Origin: Mucilaginibacter sp.
GTDB lineage: Bacteria; Bacteroidota; Bacteroidia; Sphingobacteriales; Sphingobacteriaceae
Length of the DNA: 64,000 bases
Assembly (NCBI GenBank): GCA_030445275.1
Contig: JAUCSE010000041.1
Coordinates: forward strand, 1 to 64,000
Reading direction: 5' to 3'
The notes beneath the pieces were generated by a model, which ran no database searches, was not told the DNA's origin, and saw only the letters and a list, made by a program, of their open reading frames with translations. The position numbers and the translations under genes were made by a program. Below, one piece after another: positions 18,436 through 26,112 of the stretch. Numbering within the stretch: position 1 is the stretch's first letter; the number at the start of each line of letters is the position of its first letter.

Positions 18436-18756
18436 ATGAAAAGTACCCCCGACTTCAATGCTAAATTGAGGTATCTTACTAAAGAAGCCGGAGGAAGATC
18501 AACCCCTGCATTTTCTGGTTACAGACCACAGGTTAAGTTTGCCTTCAGTGACATGCAGACCTCCGGTCAGCAAAAATTTCTCGATCGGGAAATAGTTTAT
18601 CCGGGAGAAGAGGTTCTTGCTGAAATAACTATTATATCAACCCAACCTTTTGAGAAAAAACTATATCCGGGTCTTTGCTTCGACTTTCGGGAGGGCCCGA
18701 GGATAATAGGAAATGGAGAAATCATTGAAGTTTTAAATGCCGATCTGAAACAATAA
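18436..18756 (+). CDS. Stand-alone EF-Tu domain III-like protein
   Basis: A 106-aa protein that reads as an isolated C-terminal domain of elongation factor Tu. It opens with FNAKLRYLTKEAGGRSTPAF, continues with SGYRPQVKF where EF-Tu has NGYRPQFYF, and closes with KLYPGLCFDFREGPRIIGNG, matching EF-Tu's FAIREGGRTVGAG. There is no GTPase domain upstream: the preceding gene is an esterase nine bases away in its own frame, and no G motif is present. Function is unknown; it may mimic the domain that contacts tRNA and EF-Ts. It is intact and not a fragment of a longer nearby gene. Confidence 0.82.
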   Translation: MKSTPDFNAKLRYLTKEAGGRSTPAFSGYRPQVKFAFSDMQTSGQQKFLDREIVYPGEEVLAEITIISTQPFEKKLYPGLCFDFREGPRIIGNGEIIEVLNADLKQ

Positions 18757-18834
18757 GATCAAAAATCCTGATCGTCAATTATGCAATAAATGGTGGGGTG
18801 AAAACACCAACCATAAGCTAATGGAAATTAAAGA

Positions 18835-19295
18835 ATGGATAAATTTAAAGCTTTCAAGGCTTGTTTTTTCAGAACAAAAGTTATTTATACAGGCATATTC
18901 TTTTTCATATACATTTTGTACAGATGGATCGGATGCCCACTGATTGATTACCTATGTGGGCAATCGTTGGAAGTTTTTGTTCCCATTTTTTTTATATTGG
19001 TATATTATACATTAATTGGTGGCTTGAGATTAACGCTAAGGTTTTTTGGCTAAGGTTTTTTGAAATATTTGATGTAAATATTACCGTAAAGAAATTGGTG
19101 ATAATAGACCTCTTTGCCGAGTTCTTATTTTATGTTACAAGTGTTATGCTAATTTATGAAGAAGCATGGTTTCCCTATTTTTATTTTAGAACTTCTATTA
19201 TAATTTTAATAAACCTCACTTTCGCTTTTTATGTATTTAGAAATGGTTTTATTTCAAGGTATAATTCATCAGAAGATACGACCGTCATTTCTTAA
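18835..19295 (+). pseudogene. Small membrane protein broken by a 14-bp tandem duplication
   Basis: The 5' frame (18835-19053, 72 aa) has two hydrophobic segments and stops just after the sequence GCTAAGGTTTTTTG, present twice in direct tandem (19035-19048 and 19049-19062). Removing one 14-base copy joins it exactly to a second frame ending at 19295, giving a continuous 148-aa protein with about four membrane segments. The join reads LRLTLRFFEIFDVNI. No known family recognised. As it stands the gene is frameshifted. It could be a recent mutation, a reversible slipped-strand switch or an assembly error. Confidence 0.75.
19035..19062 (+). repeat. Exact 14-bp tandem duplication
   Basis: Two adjacent copies of GCTAAGGTTTTTTG; the second copy shifts the downstream frame of the membrane-protein gene. 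Confidence 0.97.
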
Positions 19296-19305
19296 ACCCG
19301 ATTAC

Positions 19306-19863
19306 TTATTGGGCTTCATGCAAAAAAACATGCTCCATACCATCTACCTCGTCCATTGCTTCACCAATTTTTGTAAAACCTAAATTGGCTATTAGTTTAA
19401 GCGAGGGAGTATTGTTTGGCGATACAGAGGCTATAAATTTATGTACACCAAATTGATGTTGTGCCCAGATCATCACGGCTTTTGCTGCCTCGGTCGCGTA
19501 ATTCAATCTTCTGTATTCGCTGAAAATAAAGTAACCGATCTCTACAGCGTCGCGAACGAAATCATGCAAATATTCCGGATCGGGGCGAGTGTGAAAACGT
19601 ATCATGCCAATCATTACCTGTTCCTGGGGTAAAATAATGGCCCGGGCCGACCAGGGCATATAATCCGGATCATTTTCCAGTTGTCGCTTATTGTAGCTGA
19701 AACTAGTGGCATGATCAAGCAACTCTTTTGAGATCTGAACCCCAAGTAATTGTTCAGCGGTCTGCAGGTTTTTTGACAAGCATACTTCAATAACTTCACT
19801 ATTCATCAGGCGAAGTATAAGCCGGGGGGTAATAATATCATCTAAATCTGAAGGTATGAGCAT
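19306..19863 (-). CDS. GNAT-family N-acetyltransferase (RimJ/RimL type)
   Basis: A 185-aa cytosolic acetyltransferase. It opens with TPRLILRLM, the usual start of RimJ/RimL-type members. It shows the central strand GMIRFHTRP and the acetyl-CoA-binding region EIGYFIFSEYRRLNYATEAAKAVMIWA, with the R/Q-x-x-N/G-x-A pyrophosphate loop in degenerate form (RRLNYA). It ends with FIASVSPNNTPSLKLIANLGFTKIG, a strongly conserved GNAT ending (N-x-x-S-x-x-L-x-x-x-x-G-F). The acceptor substrate is unknown. It is on the same strand as the SirB1-like gene, 78 bases apart. Confidence 0.88.
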   Translation of the reverse strand: MLIPSDLDDIITPRLILRLMNSEVIEVCLSKNLQTAEQLLGVQISKELLDHATSFSYNKRQLENDPDYMPWSARAIILPQEQVMIGMIRFHTRPDPEYLHDFVRDAVEIGYFIFSEYRRLNYATEAAKAVMIWAQHQFGVHKFIASVSPNNTPSLKLIANLGFTKIGEAMDEVDGMEHVFLHEAQ

Positions 19864-19941
19864 GGAGACTTTTGCGGTTAAGACAAAATAATAATTCTTG
19901 TTTTCAAAAACGCCTCCGCCAGTTGGTGGAGGTAGGGGGGC

Positions 19942-20799
19942 TTACTCCAATATCGCCAATAGTTCATTCATCTCATTAACCTTTTCGGCTGACCCCAGGT
20001 TTTCATAGGCGCTGATCAGGTTGCGGAGCACCCTTTTTATGATCTCGTTGTTGGAGCAAGGCTCATAAAACTGTTTATCGTATTTTAAACTGAGCTGTTT
20101 TAAAAACATATCCACATCGCGGCGGCCAAATATAAAACCTTTGTTAAAGGCGTTGATGTAAAACAGTACGCCACCTTCAAATTCACTTTGCTGGCTTTCG
20201 TCTAAATAGGCTAAAATAAAATGTTGGGGCAGGTTTACGCCGTAAACCGGGATATCCAGTTTTTGGGCAATGATGGAGTAGATAATAGCCAGGGAGGGTT
20301 GGTTGCCCTTTTTAGTTTCGAGCACCTGACTCAAATAGCTGTTTTGAGGGTCGAGATGGTTGGAGGTATTGCCGCTAAAGCCATATATATTGTATAATAC
20401 GTGGTTAATTAGTTTTATCTGCTCTTTAGGGCTGGCCTCATGCATCATCTGTATCCAGATATCGCGTTTTATGGCTTCTAACTGGTTAATGATCTTTTGT
20501 TCGTCAAGGTCAGGGTATTGGTAGCGGTTAATGATCAGTATGCCCTGCAGCAGGTCGAAAGCGCCGCTCTGGTGCCAAAGTTTAAGATCGTTTTTTAGGG
20601 TTCCGAATTGAATTTCATGTACCAGGTTGGCAATACGTTCCTGCTGTATGGCATCAAAAGCCTGCTCAAACGCGGTTTCCAGATAGGCAACGGCCTCAAC
20701 ACCGTACGATAATAGCTTTTCATGTACGTGCTCAAATATCTCACTATCAGGATCGTCAAGTAAGCGGATTAAAGAGTTTACTTCTGTCGGATTAATCAT
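19942..20799 (-). CDS. SirB1-like transglutaminase-fold protein
   Basis: A 285-aa protein of the SirB1/YchA family (transglutaminase-like fold). The N-terminal part (1-60) has HEAT-like helices (DPDSEIFEHVHEKLLSYG); the core (about 90-240) includes NHVLYNIYGFSGN, the DPQNSYLSQVLETKKGNQPSLAIIYSIIAQ segment and GVNLPQHFILAY, the family signature. In true transglutaminases a Cys precedes this region; here the equivalent position is Pro-Ser, so enzymatic activity is doubtful, as in other SirB1 proteins. FINAFNKGFIFGRRD-type text follows. The cellular role is unknown. Confidence 0.82.
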   Translation of the reverse strand: MINPTEVNSLIRLLDDPDSEIFEHVHEKLLSYGVEAVAYLETAFEQAFDAIQQERIANLVHEIQFGTLKNDLKLWHQSGAFDLLQGILIINRYQYPDLDEQKIINQLEAIKRDIWIQMMHEASPKEQIKLINHVLYNIYGFSGNTSNHLDPQNSYLSQVLETKKGNQPSLAIIYSIIAQKLDIPVYGVNLPQHFILAYLDESQQSEFEGGVLFYINAFNKGFIFGRRDVDMFLKQLSLKYDKQFYEPCSNNEIIKRVLRNLISAYENLGSAEKVNEMNELLAILE

Positions 20800-20844
20800 A
20801 CGCTATAATGCTAAATTACTAAACCTTTATTTATTTTTACAGCG

Positions 20845-21630
20845 ATGTTAAATTTTAGGTTCGTTAAGGATTACCTGTGGCACCGCTTCAGGGCAAAAAA
20901 CAGGCATGGCCTACACTCTCCGTTCGTTTATAAGCTGGTTGACAGCACTATCTATAATTATGCCGACCAAAAAGTATATCATGAGATAGAAGATATCCGC
21001 AAAAATTTACTTGCCGATGACCGCGTAATTACCATAACCGATCTTGGCGCAGGCTCGCTGCTAAACAATAACAAGCGAAAGAGGGTAGGGGACATTGCCG
21101 CCAACGCCCTAAAGCAACCCAAGCTGGCACAACTGCTGTACCGGCTGGCTGCACATTTTAAACCCCGCAATATTATTGAACTGGGCACTTGCCTGGGTGT
21201 TACCACGCTTTACCTGCAAAATGCTGCTCCCAACGCCCATGTTTATACACTGGAGGGCTGTCCGCAAACAGCCGGGATAGCCCGTGAAACATTTGAGCAG
21301 GCCGGTTTTAGAGAAGTGGAACTGATAACAGGAAACTTTGACAGCAACCTACCGGCGGTAATTAAAAGCCTTTACCAGCTTGACTTTGTATTTGTTGATG
21401 GCAATCATCAGAAAGATGCTACGTTGAAATATTTTGAATGGTGCCTGCCCAAAGTACATGAGGATACCATCCTGATATTTGATGATATTTACTGGAGCGA
21501 AGGTATGAAGGAGGCCTGGGCACAGATCAAGGCACATCCGCAGGTAACGGTAACGGTTGATTTATTTTGGATAGGCCTGGTGTTCTTTAAATCGGGCAGA
21601 GTAAAGGAAGAATTTTTGATCAGATATTGA
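20845..21630 (+). CDS. Class I SAM-dependent methyltransferase
   Basis: A 261-aa cytosolic methyltransferase of the O-methyltransferase-like group. SAM motif I is visible as IIELGTCLGVTTLYL (about 112-126), an acidic residue follows in VYTLEGCPQTAGIAR, and the acidic FVFVDGNHQKDATLKYF plus ILIFDDIYWSEGMKEAW match the later motifs. An extended basic N-terminus (VKDYLWHRFRAKNRHGLHSPFVY) is typical of a Bacteroidota-specific subgroup. The substrate is not known. It diverges from the SirB1-like gene, with only 45 bases between the start codons, and a terminator follows. Confidence 0.87.
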   Translation: MLNFRFVKDYLWHRFRAKNRHGLHSPFVYKLVDSTIYNYADQKVYHEIEDIRKNLLADDRVITITDLGAGSLLNNNKRKRVGDIAANALKQPKLAQLLYRLAAHFKPRNIIELGTCLGVTTLYLQNAAPNAHVYTLEGCPQTAGIARETFEQAGFREVELITGNFDSNLPAVIKSLYQLDFVFVDGNHQKDATLKYFEWCLPKVHEDTILIFDDIYWSEGMKEAWAQIKAHPQVTVTVDLFWIGLVFFKSGRVKEEFLIRY

Positions 21631-21692
21631 TTAGATACAAGAAATAAGAGCCAGGAAACAGGATAACCATTGTTCTGTTCCGGATCTCAAAT

Positions 21693-21733
21693 TAAGCCCT
21701 TGCTCGTCAACTGACGGATCAGGGGCTTTTTGT
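21693..21733 (+). terminator. Terminator after the methyltransferase
   Basis: AAGCCC (21694-21699) pairs with GGGCTT (21723-21728), followed by a T run; the loop contains a small CGTCA/TGACG hairpin. The remaining 350 bases to the next gene hold one palindromic repeat and no gene. Confidence 0.65.
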
Positions 21734-21920
21734 GTTATGCCTGTCTGTAAGTGTTCATATTTACACCCGTGAACGTTCATGAACACTAATGAACGCTTGG
21801 TAATCAAGTGTTTGAGTGTTTAGTCCTACTGGCAAAGCACTGTCACCACTTTCATTCCCTCTTGTTCTAAAAAAGCTTAATGGAATAAGCACAAGGTATT
21901 ATTCCGAAGATATCACCAGT

Positions 21921-22010
21921 ATGTCATTGCGAGGAGGAATGACGAAGCAATCGCGAACTATGCAAGGCCCTGTATAGCATGAGATTGCCACGCTACGCTC
22001 GCGATGACAT
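21921..22010. repeat. GTCATTGCGAGG-type dispersed repeat
   Basis: ATGTCATTGCGAG (21921-21933) pairs with CTCGCGATGACAT (21998-22010), one mismatch; the arms also contain GAAGCAATC and GATTGCC. Relatives lie at 43691-43743, 50586-50668 and 56741-56770. Confidence 0.75.
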
Positions 22011-22090
22011 ATGGTTTTAATTTTATTCAATCATGTTACGGGCAAGTTTATACCGTTGGTATTAACATATCACGTCAAACGCACAACTCC

Positions 22091-23224
22091 TTAAAACGAT
22101 TGCCCTAATCCTACATAAAAACCGCTTTGCCTGGCTTCGCCGGCAACTTTTTGGCCTATGCCGTAATCGGCACGTATGCTGAGGCCTTTTTCTATATCAA
22201 AAAAGTAACGCAGACCGCCGCCATAATTTGGTTTTAGTTCGGCAAAGGTGAAGGTTTTGTTAAAAACCTCGCCGGTGCCTACAAAACCAACCACGCCAAT
22301 ACGTTCGGTCAGGCGGTAACGTAGTTCGGTTTGACCAACCAGCAGGTTACGGTCGCGGTAGCGACCATTGTAATATCCCCGCATAATTTCGTCATTACCC
22401 ATAGTTGGCATCAAATAAAACGGCGATTGGCCGCCAACCAGGCTCTGGTCTTGTATATCTATCCCGAGTACCAGCTTTTTAGTCAGCAAGAAAAACTGGC
22501 TGTATTCAATATTAAAAAAGCCGCCCTTATAATCAAGGCCAGATATACCTTTGATTAACTGCAGCGAGCTGGTGATCAATGCGCCGCGGGTAGTGTATGT
22601 ATTATTGTTACGGCTGTCAAAAATAAGACTTGGACCTATATATACGCTGGTACCCCCATGCCTGAACTGCACCTGCGGATCAGTATAAAAAATACTGTTG
22701 GGCCGGCCATCGCTAAAGCTATAATGATCCCCGCCGGCAACAAGGCCCACATAAAAATTATCAGCCACCTTTGTTTCGGCGGCAAAATTAACCTTTAGTC
22801 GTTTCTGACCAATGCGGTCGGTGTTAGCTTTAAGTGTATTATTGCCAATACCATAAAAATCAAATGGAAAATTGATATAGCCTACACCGCCTGTAATATG
22901 ATATTTATTTTGCGGTGTCCAGTAACTGGTGCTTAAGCTTAGCCTGCTTTGCCCTTTGGTGGTTAAGGTGGCGTAGCCAAAAATGTTGGATACCCGGGTA
23001 TAGCGGCTTGCTGTATCGGTATAAAAAGAATATAAACCGGCCCCGCCTGCTTCAAGCCCGGTTTCGGGTGCCGAACTTAGTACGGGTAAAATAACAAAGC
23101 TGCTTTTTTTTGTGGTATCCTTATCAAAATACATTTTCCGGATAAACTTTGGTAGCAATTGCGTTTGCGAAAAGGCGGTTTGAACGCAAATAAATATAAG
23201 TAGGGTGGTTATTGTTTTTTTCAT
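22091..23224 (-). CDS. BamA/TamA-like outer-membrane beta-barrel protein
   Basis: A 377-aa outer-membrane protein with a signal peptide (MKKTITTLLIFICVQTAFSQ) and repeated amphipathic strands. It matches the barrel part of the BamA/TamA surface-antigen superfamily (for example RLSLSTSYWTPQNKYHITGG, GPSLIFDSRNNNTYTTRGAL, VLGIDIQDQSLVG and the late RYFFDIEKGLSIRADYGIG). The chain starts about 40 residues before the barrel, so no POTRA domains are present; it is much shorter than BamA (about 800 aa). It ends with Phe (GLGQSF), as barrels do. Probably a small insertase-like or porin-like protein of unknown cargo. Confidence 0.82.
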   Translation of the reverse strand: MKKTITTLLIFICVQTAFSQTQLLPKFIRKMYFDKDTTKKSSFVILPVLSSAPETGLEAGGAGLYSFYTDTASRYTRVSNIFGYATLTTKGQSRLSLSTSYWTPQNKYHITGGVGYINFPFDFYGIGNNTLKANTDRIGQKRLKVNFAAETKVADNFYVGLVAGGDHYSFSDGRPNSIFYTDPQVQFRHGGTSVYIGPSLIFDSRNNNTYTTRGALITSSLQLIKGISGLDYKGGFFNIEYSQFFLLTKKLVLGIDIQDQSLVGGQSPFYLMPTMGNDEIMRGYYNGRYRDRNLLVGQTELRYRLTERIGVVGFVGTGEVFNKTFTFAELKPNYGGGLRYFFDIEKGLSIRADYGIGQKVAGEARQSGFYVGLGQSF

Positions 23225-23229
23225 AGATG

Positions 23230-23523
23230 TATTCAGATGTGCAAATGTGCAGATTTTAGATGTGCAAATGTGTAGATTTCAGATGTGCAGATGATTTTTT
23301 TATCTGAACCAGGATTTATCGGATTTTGGGATTATTAGGATTTTTTGTCTGAACCAGGATTAAACAGATTTTTTGGACTACTATGATTTTGCTTGTCTGA
23401 ACCAGAATTTTAATAATTGCATTTCAAATCCCTAAATCCTAAAAATCTGTTTAATCCTGGTTCAGACAAAATCATTTGCACATCTGCACATTTGAAATCT
23501 GCACATCTATCATCCGCACATCG
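23230..23523. repeat. Large composite palindrome with 31-bp perfect arms
   Basis: The 339-base gap is almost all repeat. A perfect 31-bp inverted repeat built on GTCTGAACCAGGATTAAAC lies at 23343-23373 and 23441-23471. Further direct copies of the GTCTGAACCAG word occur at 23302-23313 (tATCTGAACCAGG) and 23394-23405. Outside these, GATGTGCAGAT-type words are repeated on the left (23234-23292) and their complements on the right (23477-23523). The BamA-like start and the deoxyhypusine synthase promoter sit at the two edges. Confidence 0.85.
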
Positions 23524-23533
23524 TAAAAATCCC

Positions 23534-23541
23534 TACTTTTG
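23534..23541 (+). promoter_or_regulatory. -7 promoter box for the deoxyhypusine synthase homologue
   Basis: TACTTTTG matches TAnnTTTG and ends 22 bases before the ATG, just outside the composite palindrome. Confidence 0.5.
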
Positions 23542-23563
23542 TGCCGAATTTTATTGACATACT

Positions 23564-24544
23564 ATGAGCATCACAAGAGGACCCATTTCGCAGTTTATTG
23601 AAAAAAACTATCTGCACTTTAATTCAGCAGCATTAATGGATGCCGCGAAAGGATATGAAACACACCTTGACGAAGGCGGTAAAATGATGGTAACCCTTGC
23701 CGGTGCCATGAGTACGGCAGAGCTGGGTATTTCGCTGGCCGAGATGATCCGCCAGGATAAAATTGCCATCATCTCCTGCACAGGTGCCAACCTGGAAGAG
23801 GATATTATGAACCTGGTAGCGCACTCGCACTACAAAAGAGTTCCTAATTACCGCGACCTGAGTCCACAGGAAGAGTGGGACCTGCTCGAAAACCACTACA
23901 ACCGTGTTACCGATACTTGTATCCCTGAGGAAGAGGCTTTCCGTCGTTTGCAAAAACATATCCACAAAATATGGAAAGATGCTGATAACGCTGGTGAGCG
24001 TTATTTTCCGCATGAGTACATGTACAAAATATTACTAAGCGGCGAGCTGGAGCAGTATTATGAAATTGATCCTAAAAATTCATGGATGCTGGCTGCTGCC
24101 GAAAAAAATCTGCCTATTGTTGTACCCGGATGGGAAGACAGTACCATGGGTAATATATTTGCTTCGTACCTGATCAAAGGTGAGCTGAAGGCATCCACCA
24201 TGAAAAGTGGTATTGAGTATATGGCCTGGCTTGCCGACTGGTATACCAAAAACTCATCGGGCAAAGGAATTGGCTTTTTCCAGATAGGTGGCGGTATAGC
24301 CGGCGACTTCCCGATATGTGTGGTGCCTATGCTTTACCAGGATATGGAGATGCATGATGTTCCGTTCTGGAGCTATTTTTGCCAGATATCTGATTCAACA
24401 ACATCATACGGGTCCTATTCAGGCGCTGTACCAAACGAAAAAATTACCTGGGGTAAGCTGGATATACACACCCCTAAGTTTATTGTAGAGAGCGATGCAA
24501 CCATTGTTGCACCATTGATATTTGCCTGGATATTAAAACAATAA
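23564..24544 (+). CDS. Deoxyhypusine synthase family protein
   Basis: A 326-aa Rossmann-like NAD-dependent enzyme of the deoxyhypusine synthase/homospermidine synthase-like family. Seen: the conserved GGKMMVTLAGAMSTAELG (about 36-53), CTGANLEEDIMNLVAHSHY, IVVPGWEDSTMGN, and SYSGAVPNEKITWGKLD, where Lys298 aligns with the catalytic Lys of the eukaryotic S-W-G-K motif. In eukaryotes and archaea the enzyme modifies eIF5A using spermidine. Bacteria lack eIF5A, so here it probably works in polyamine metabolism (such as homospermidine formation) or on another target; this is inference. It stands alone with its own promoter box and terminator. Confidence 0.9.
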   Translation: MSITRGPISQFIEKNYLHFNSAALMDAAKGYETHLDEGGKMMVTLAGAMSTAELGISLAEMIRQDKIAIISCTGANLEEDIMNLVAHSHYKRVPNYRDLSPQEEWDLLENHYNRVTDTCIPEEEAFRRLQKHIHKIWKDADNAGERYFPHEYMYKILLSGELEQYYEIDPKNSWMLAAAEKNLPIVVPGWEDSTMGNIFASYLIKGELKASTMKSGIEYMAWLADWYTKNSSGKGIGFFQIGGGIAGDFPICVVPMLYQDMEMHDVPFWSYFCQISDSTTSYGSYSGAVPNEKITWGKLDIHTPKFIVESDATIVAPLIFAWILKQ

Positions 24545-24603
24545 TTTAAAATTTTCATAATACGATAATGCAATCGTTGATCAAAAAAATCGCATTATCG
24601 ACC

Positions 24604-24638
24604 AAAAAGCCCTCCTGTGTTGTTGAAAGGGCTTTTTG
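24604..24638 (+). terminator. Terminator after the deoxyhypusine synthase gene
   Basis: AAAAAGCCCT and AGGGCTTTTT form a perfect 10-bp stem around a 14-base loop, ending in a T run. Confidence 0.85.
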
Positions 24639-24644
24639 GATTTA

Positions 24645-24661
24645 TTTAGAACGATTATAAA
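24645..24661. promoter_or_regulatory. Iron-box-like dyad upstream of the respiratory operon
   Basis: TTTAGAACGATTATAAA fits the TTTAGAA-N3-TTCTAAA dyad with one mismatch and is nearly identical to the site at 4705-4720 before the PepSY gene. It lies about 50 bases upstream of the -7 box. A metal-responsive regulator is a possible binder; this is inference. Confidence 0.45.
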
Positions 24662-24707
24662 TTATAGGTTACTGTCATTTATGTGTCAGCGATACTGTAA
24701 TAAATTT

Positions 24708-24715
24708 TACTTTTG
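24708..24715 (+). promoter_or_regulatory. -7 promoter box of the alternative complex III operon
   Basis: TACTTTTG matches TAnnTTTG, with ActA starting 84 bases later, so the leader would be about 80 bases. The -33 element is weak. Confidence 0.45.
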
Positions 24716-24799
24716 TGCCTGAAATAATCAGATGGAAAGCATACATCTAATTGCGGTTTCAAACATTAATATAAAAACTATTTAGCATAAATACACTTT

Positions 24800-26074
24800 A
24801 TGAGAAGTTTCTCATTGATTTTTAAACAATTCTCAAGGTCGGTTCTACTGATTGCCGGGTTTGCTTTTTGGGGTTTTTCTAATGCTTACGCACAAACCGA
24901 TGCGGCTAAAGGCGAAGCAATATTCAAATCCAAATGTACTACCTGTCATAAGATCGACCAGCAATTAATTGGCCCTGCGTTGGGTCCGCAACTTACTGAA
25001 GAAACGGACGACAAGTATCTGGTGCAATGGATTCAGAACAACCAGGCCCTGATCGCAGCTAAAAACCCAAAGGCTTTAGCGATCTACAACAAGTTTAACC
25101 AGGCAGGCATGACGGTGTTTACCGAGCTTTCTGACGGTGATGTAGGTAATGTTTTAACCTATGTGCGCACCGAATGGAAAACTATGCAGGCTGCACCAAA
25201 AGCAGCTGCTGGAACAGGTGCTGCAGCGGCAGACGCTGGTCCTAGCAGTATGGTTATTTGGGGCTTAGTTGCAGTTATCATCATCGCGTTTATCGTTATC
25301 CTGGTATTAAACAGGGTAGTGGCTACTTTAGAGCGCCTGCTGTTAAAAGGTAAAGGTGTTGTAATTGAAGACGAAGGTGAAGGCGGTGAAGAAACCGTTG
25401 ATAAGAAAAAAGAATTCATTAAAAGGGTATTGAAAAACAAGAAATTGGTATTCTTTATCCTGGTATGCGGTACCATTGCTATGGGCAGCTGGGGATGGGT
25501 TACTTTGTGGAACACTAACGTGCACACAGGTTACCAGCCGGTACAGCCAATCAAATATTCGCATGAGTTACATGCAGGCACCATGAAAATTGATTGCCAG
25601 TACTGCCACTCAGGCGCATACAAATCAAAAAATGCTTCCATACCATCATTAAACGTATGTATGAACTGCCACAAGGTTGTTAAAACCGAGTCGCCAGAGA
25701 TTCATAAAATATATGATGCTTTAGGATATGATCCTAAAACCATGAAGTACGATAGCACACAAGCTAAACCAATCCAATGGATACGTGTTCATAACCTGCC
25801 AGATCTGGCTTACTTTAATCACTCACAACACGTAAAGGTTGGTGGTATTAAATGTCAAAGCTGCCATGGTCCGGTTGAAACCATGAAAGAGGTTTATCAG
25901 TACTCACCATTAACAATGAAATGGTGTATACAGTGCCACAAACGTACCGAAGTTAACGGTAAAGGAAACGCTTACTATGATAGCATACTTGCTGCTCATG
26001 ACAAGATCAAGAAGGGCGAGAAAGTTACTGCCGCAGTATTAGGTGGTATCGAGTGCGGTAAATGTCACTATTAA
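24800..26074 (+). CDS. actA: Alternative complex III subunit A: fused monohaem and pentahaem cytochrome c
   Basis: A 424-aa exported multihaem cytochrome c. After the signal peptide (about 1-31) comes a class I monohaem domain (CTTCH at 46-50, likely Met ligand near 104), an Ala-rich linker (131-147), a membrane helix (about 151-171), an acidic stretch, a second helix (about 216-233) and a pentahaem ActA domain with CQYCH 266-270, CMNCH 287-291, CQSCH 352-356, CIQCH 376-380 and CGKCH 419-423. In complex III it passes electrons from the quinol site to the oxidase. First gene of the 24.8-36.2 kb operon; the extra N-terminal cytochrome may hand electrons onward. Confidence 0.93.
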   Translation: MRSFSLIFKQFSRSVLLIAGFAFWGFSNAYAQTDAAKGEAIFKSKCTTCHKIDQQLIGPALGPQLTEETDDKYLVQWIQNNQALIAAKNPKALAIYNKFNQAGMTVFTELSDGDVGNVLTYVRTEWKTMQAAPKAAAGTGAAAADAGPSSMVIWGLVAVIIIAFIVILVLNRVVATLERLLLKGKGVVIEDEGEGGEETVDKKKEFIKRVLKNKKLVFFILVCGTIAMGSWGWVTLWNTNVHTGYQPVQPIKYSHELHAGTMKIDCQYCHSGAYKSKNASIPSLNVCMNCHKVVKTESPEIHKIYDALGYDPKTMKYDSTQAKPIQWIRVHNLPDLAYFNHSQHVKVGGIKCQSCHGPVETMKEVYQYSPLTMKWCIQCHKRTEVNGKGNAYYDSILAAHDKIKKGEKVTAAVLGGIECGKCHY

Positions 26075-26112
26075 TAAATAAGAATTTTTGCATTACAGTT
26101 TATATAGCTTAA

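Noticed and set aside
23230..23523. CRISPR array in the repeat-rich gap
   Set aside because: Repeats are inverted and nested, with no regular direct repeat-spacer unit and no cas genes nearby.
25159..25564. Minus-strand frames inside actA
   Set aside because: They are antisense to the cytochrome gene, whose haem motifs are unmistakable.
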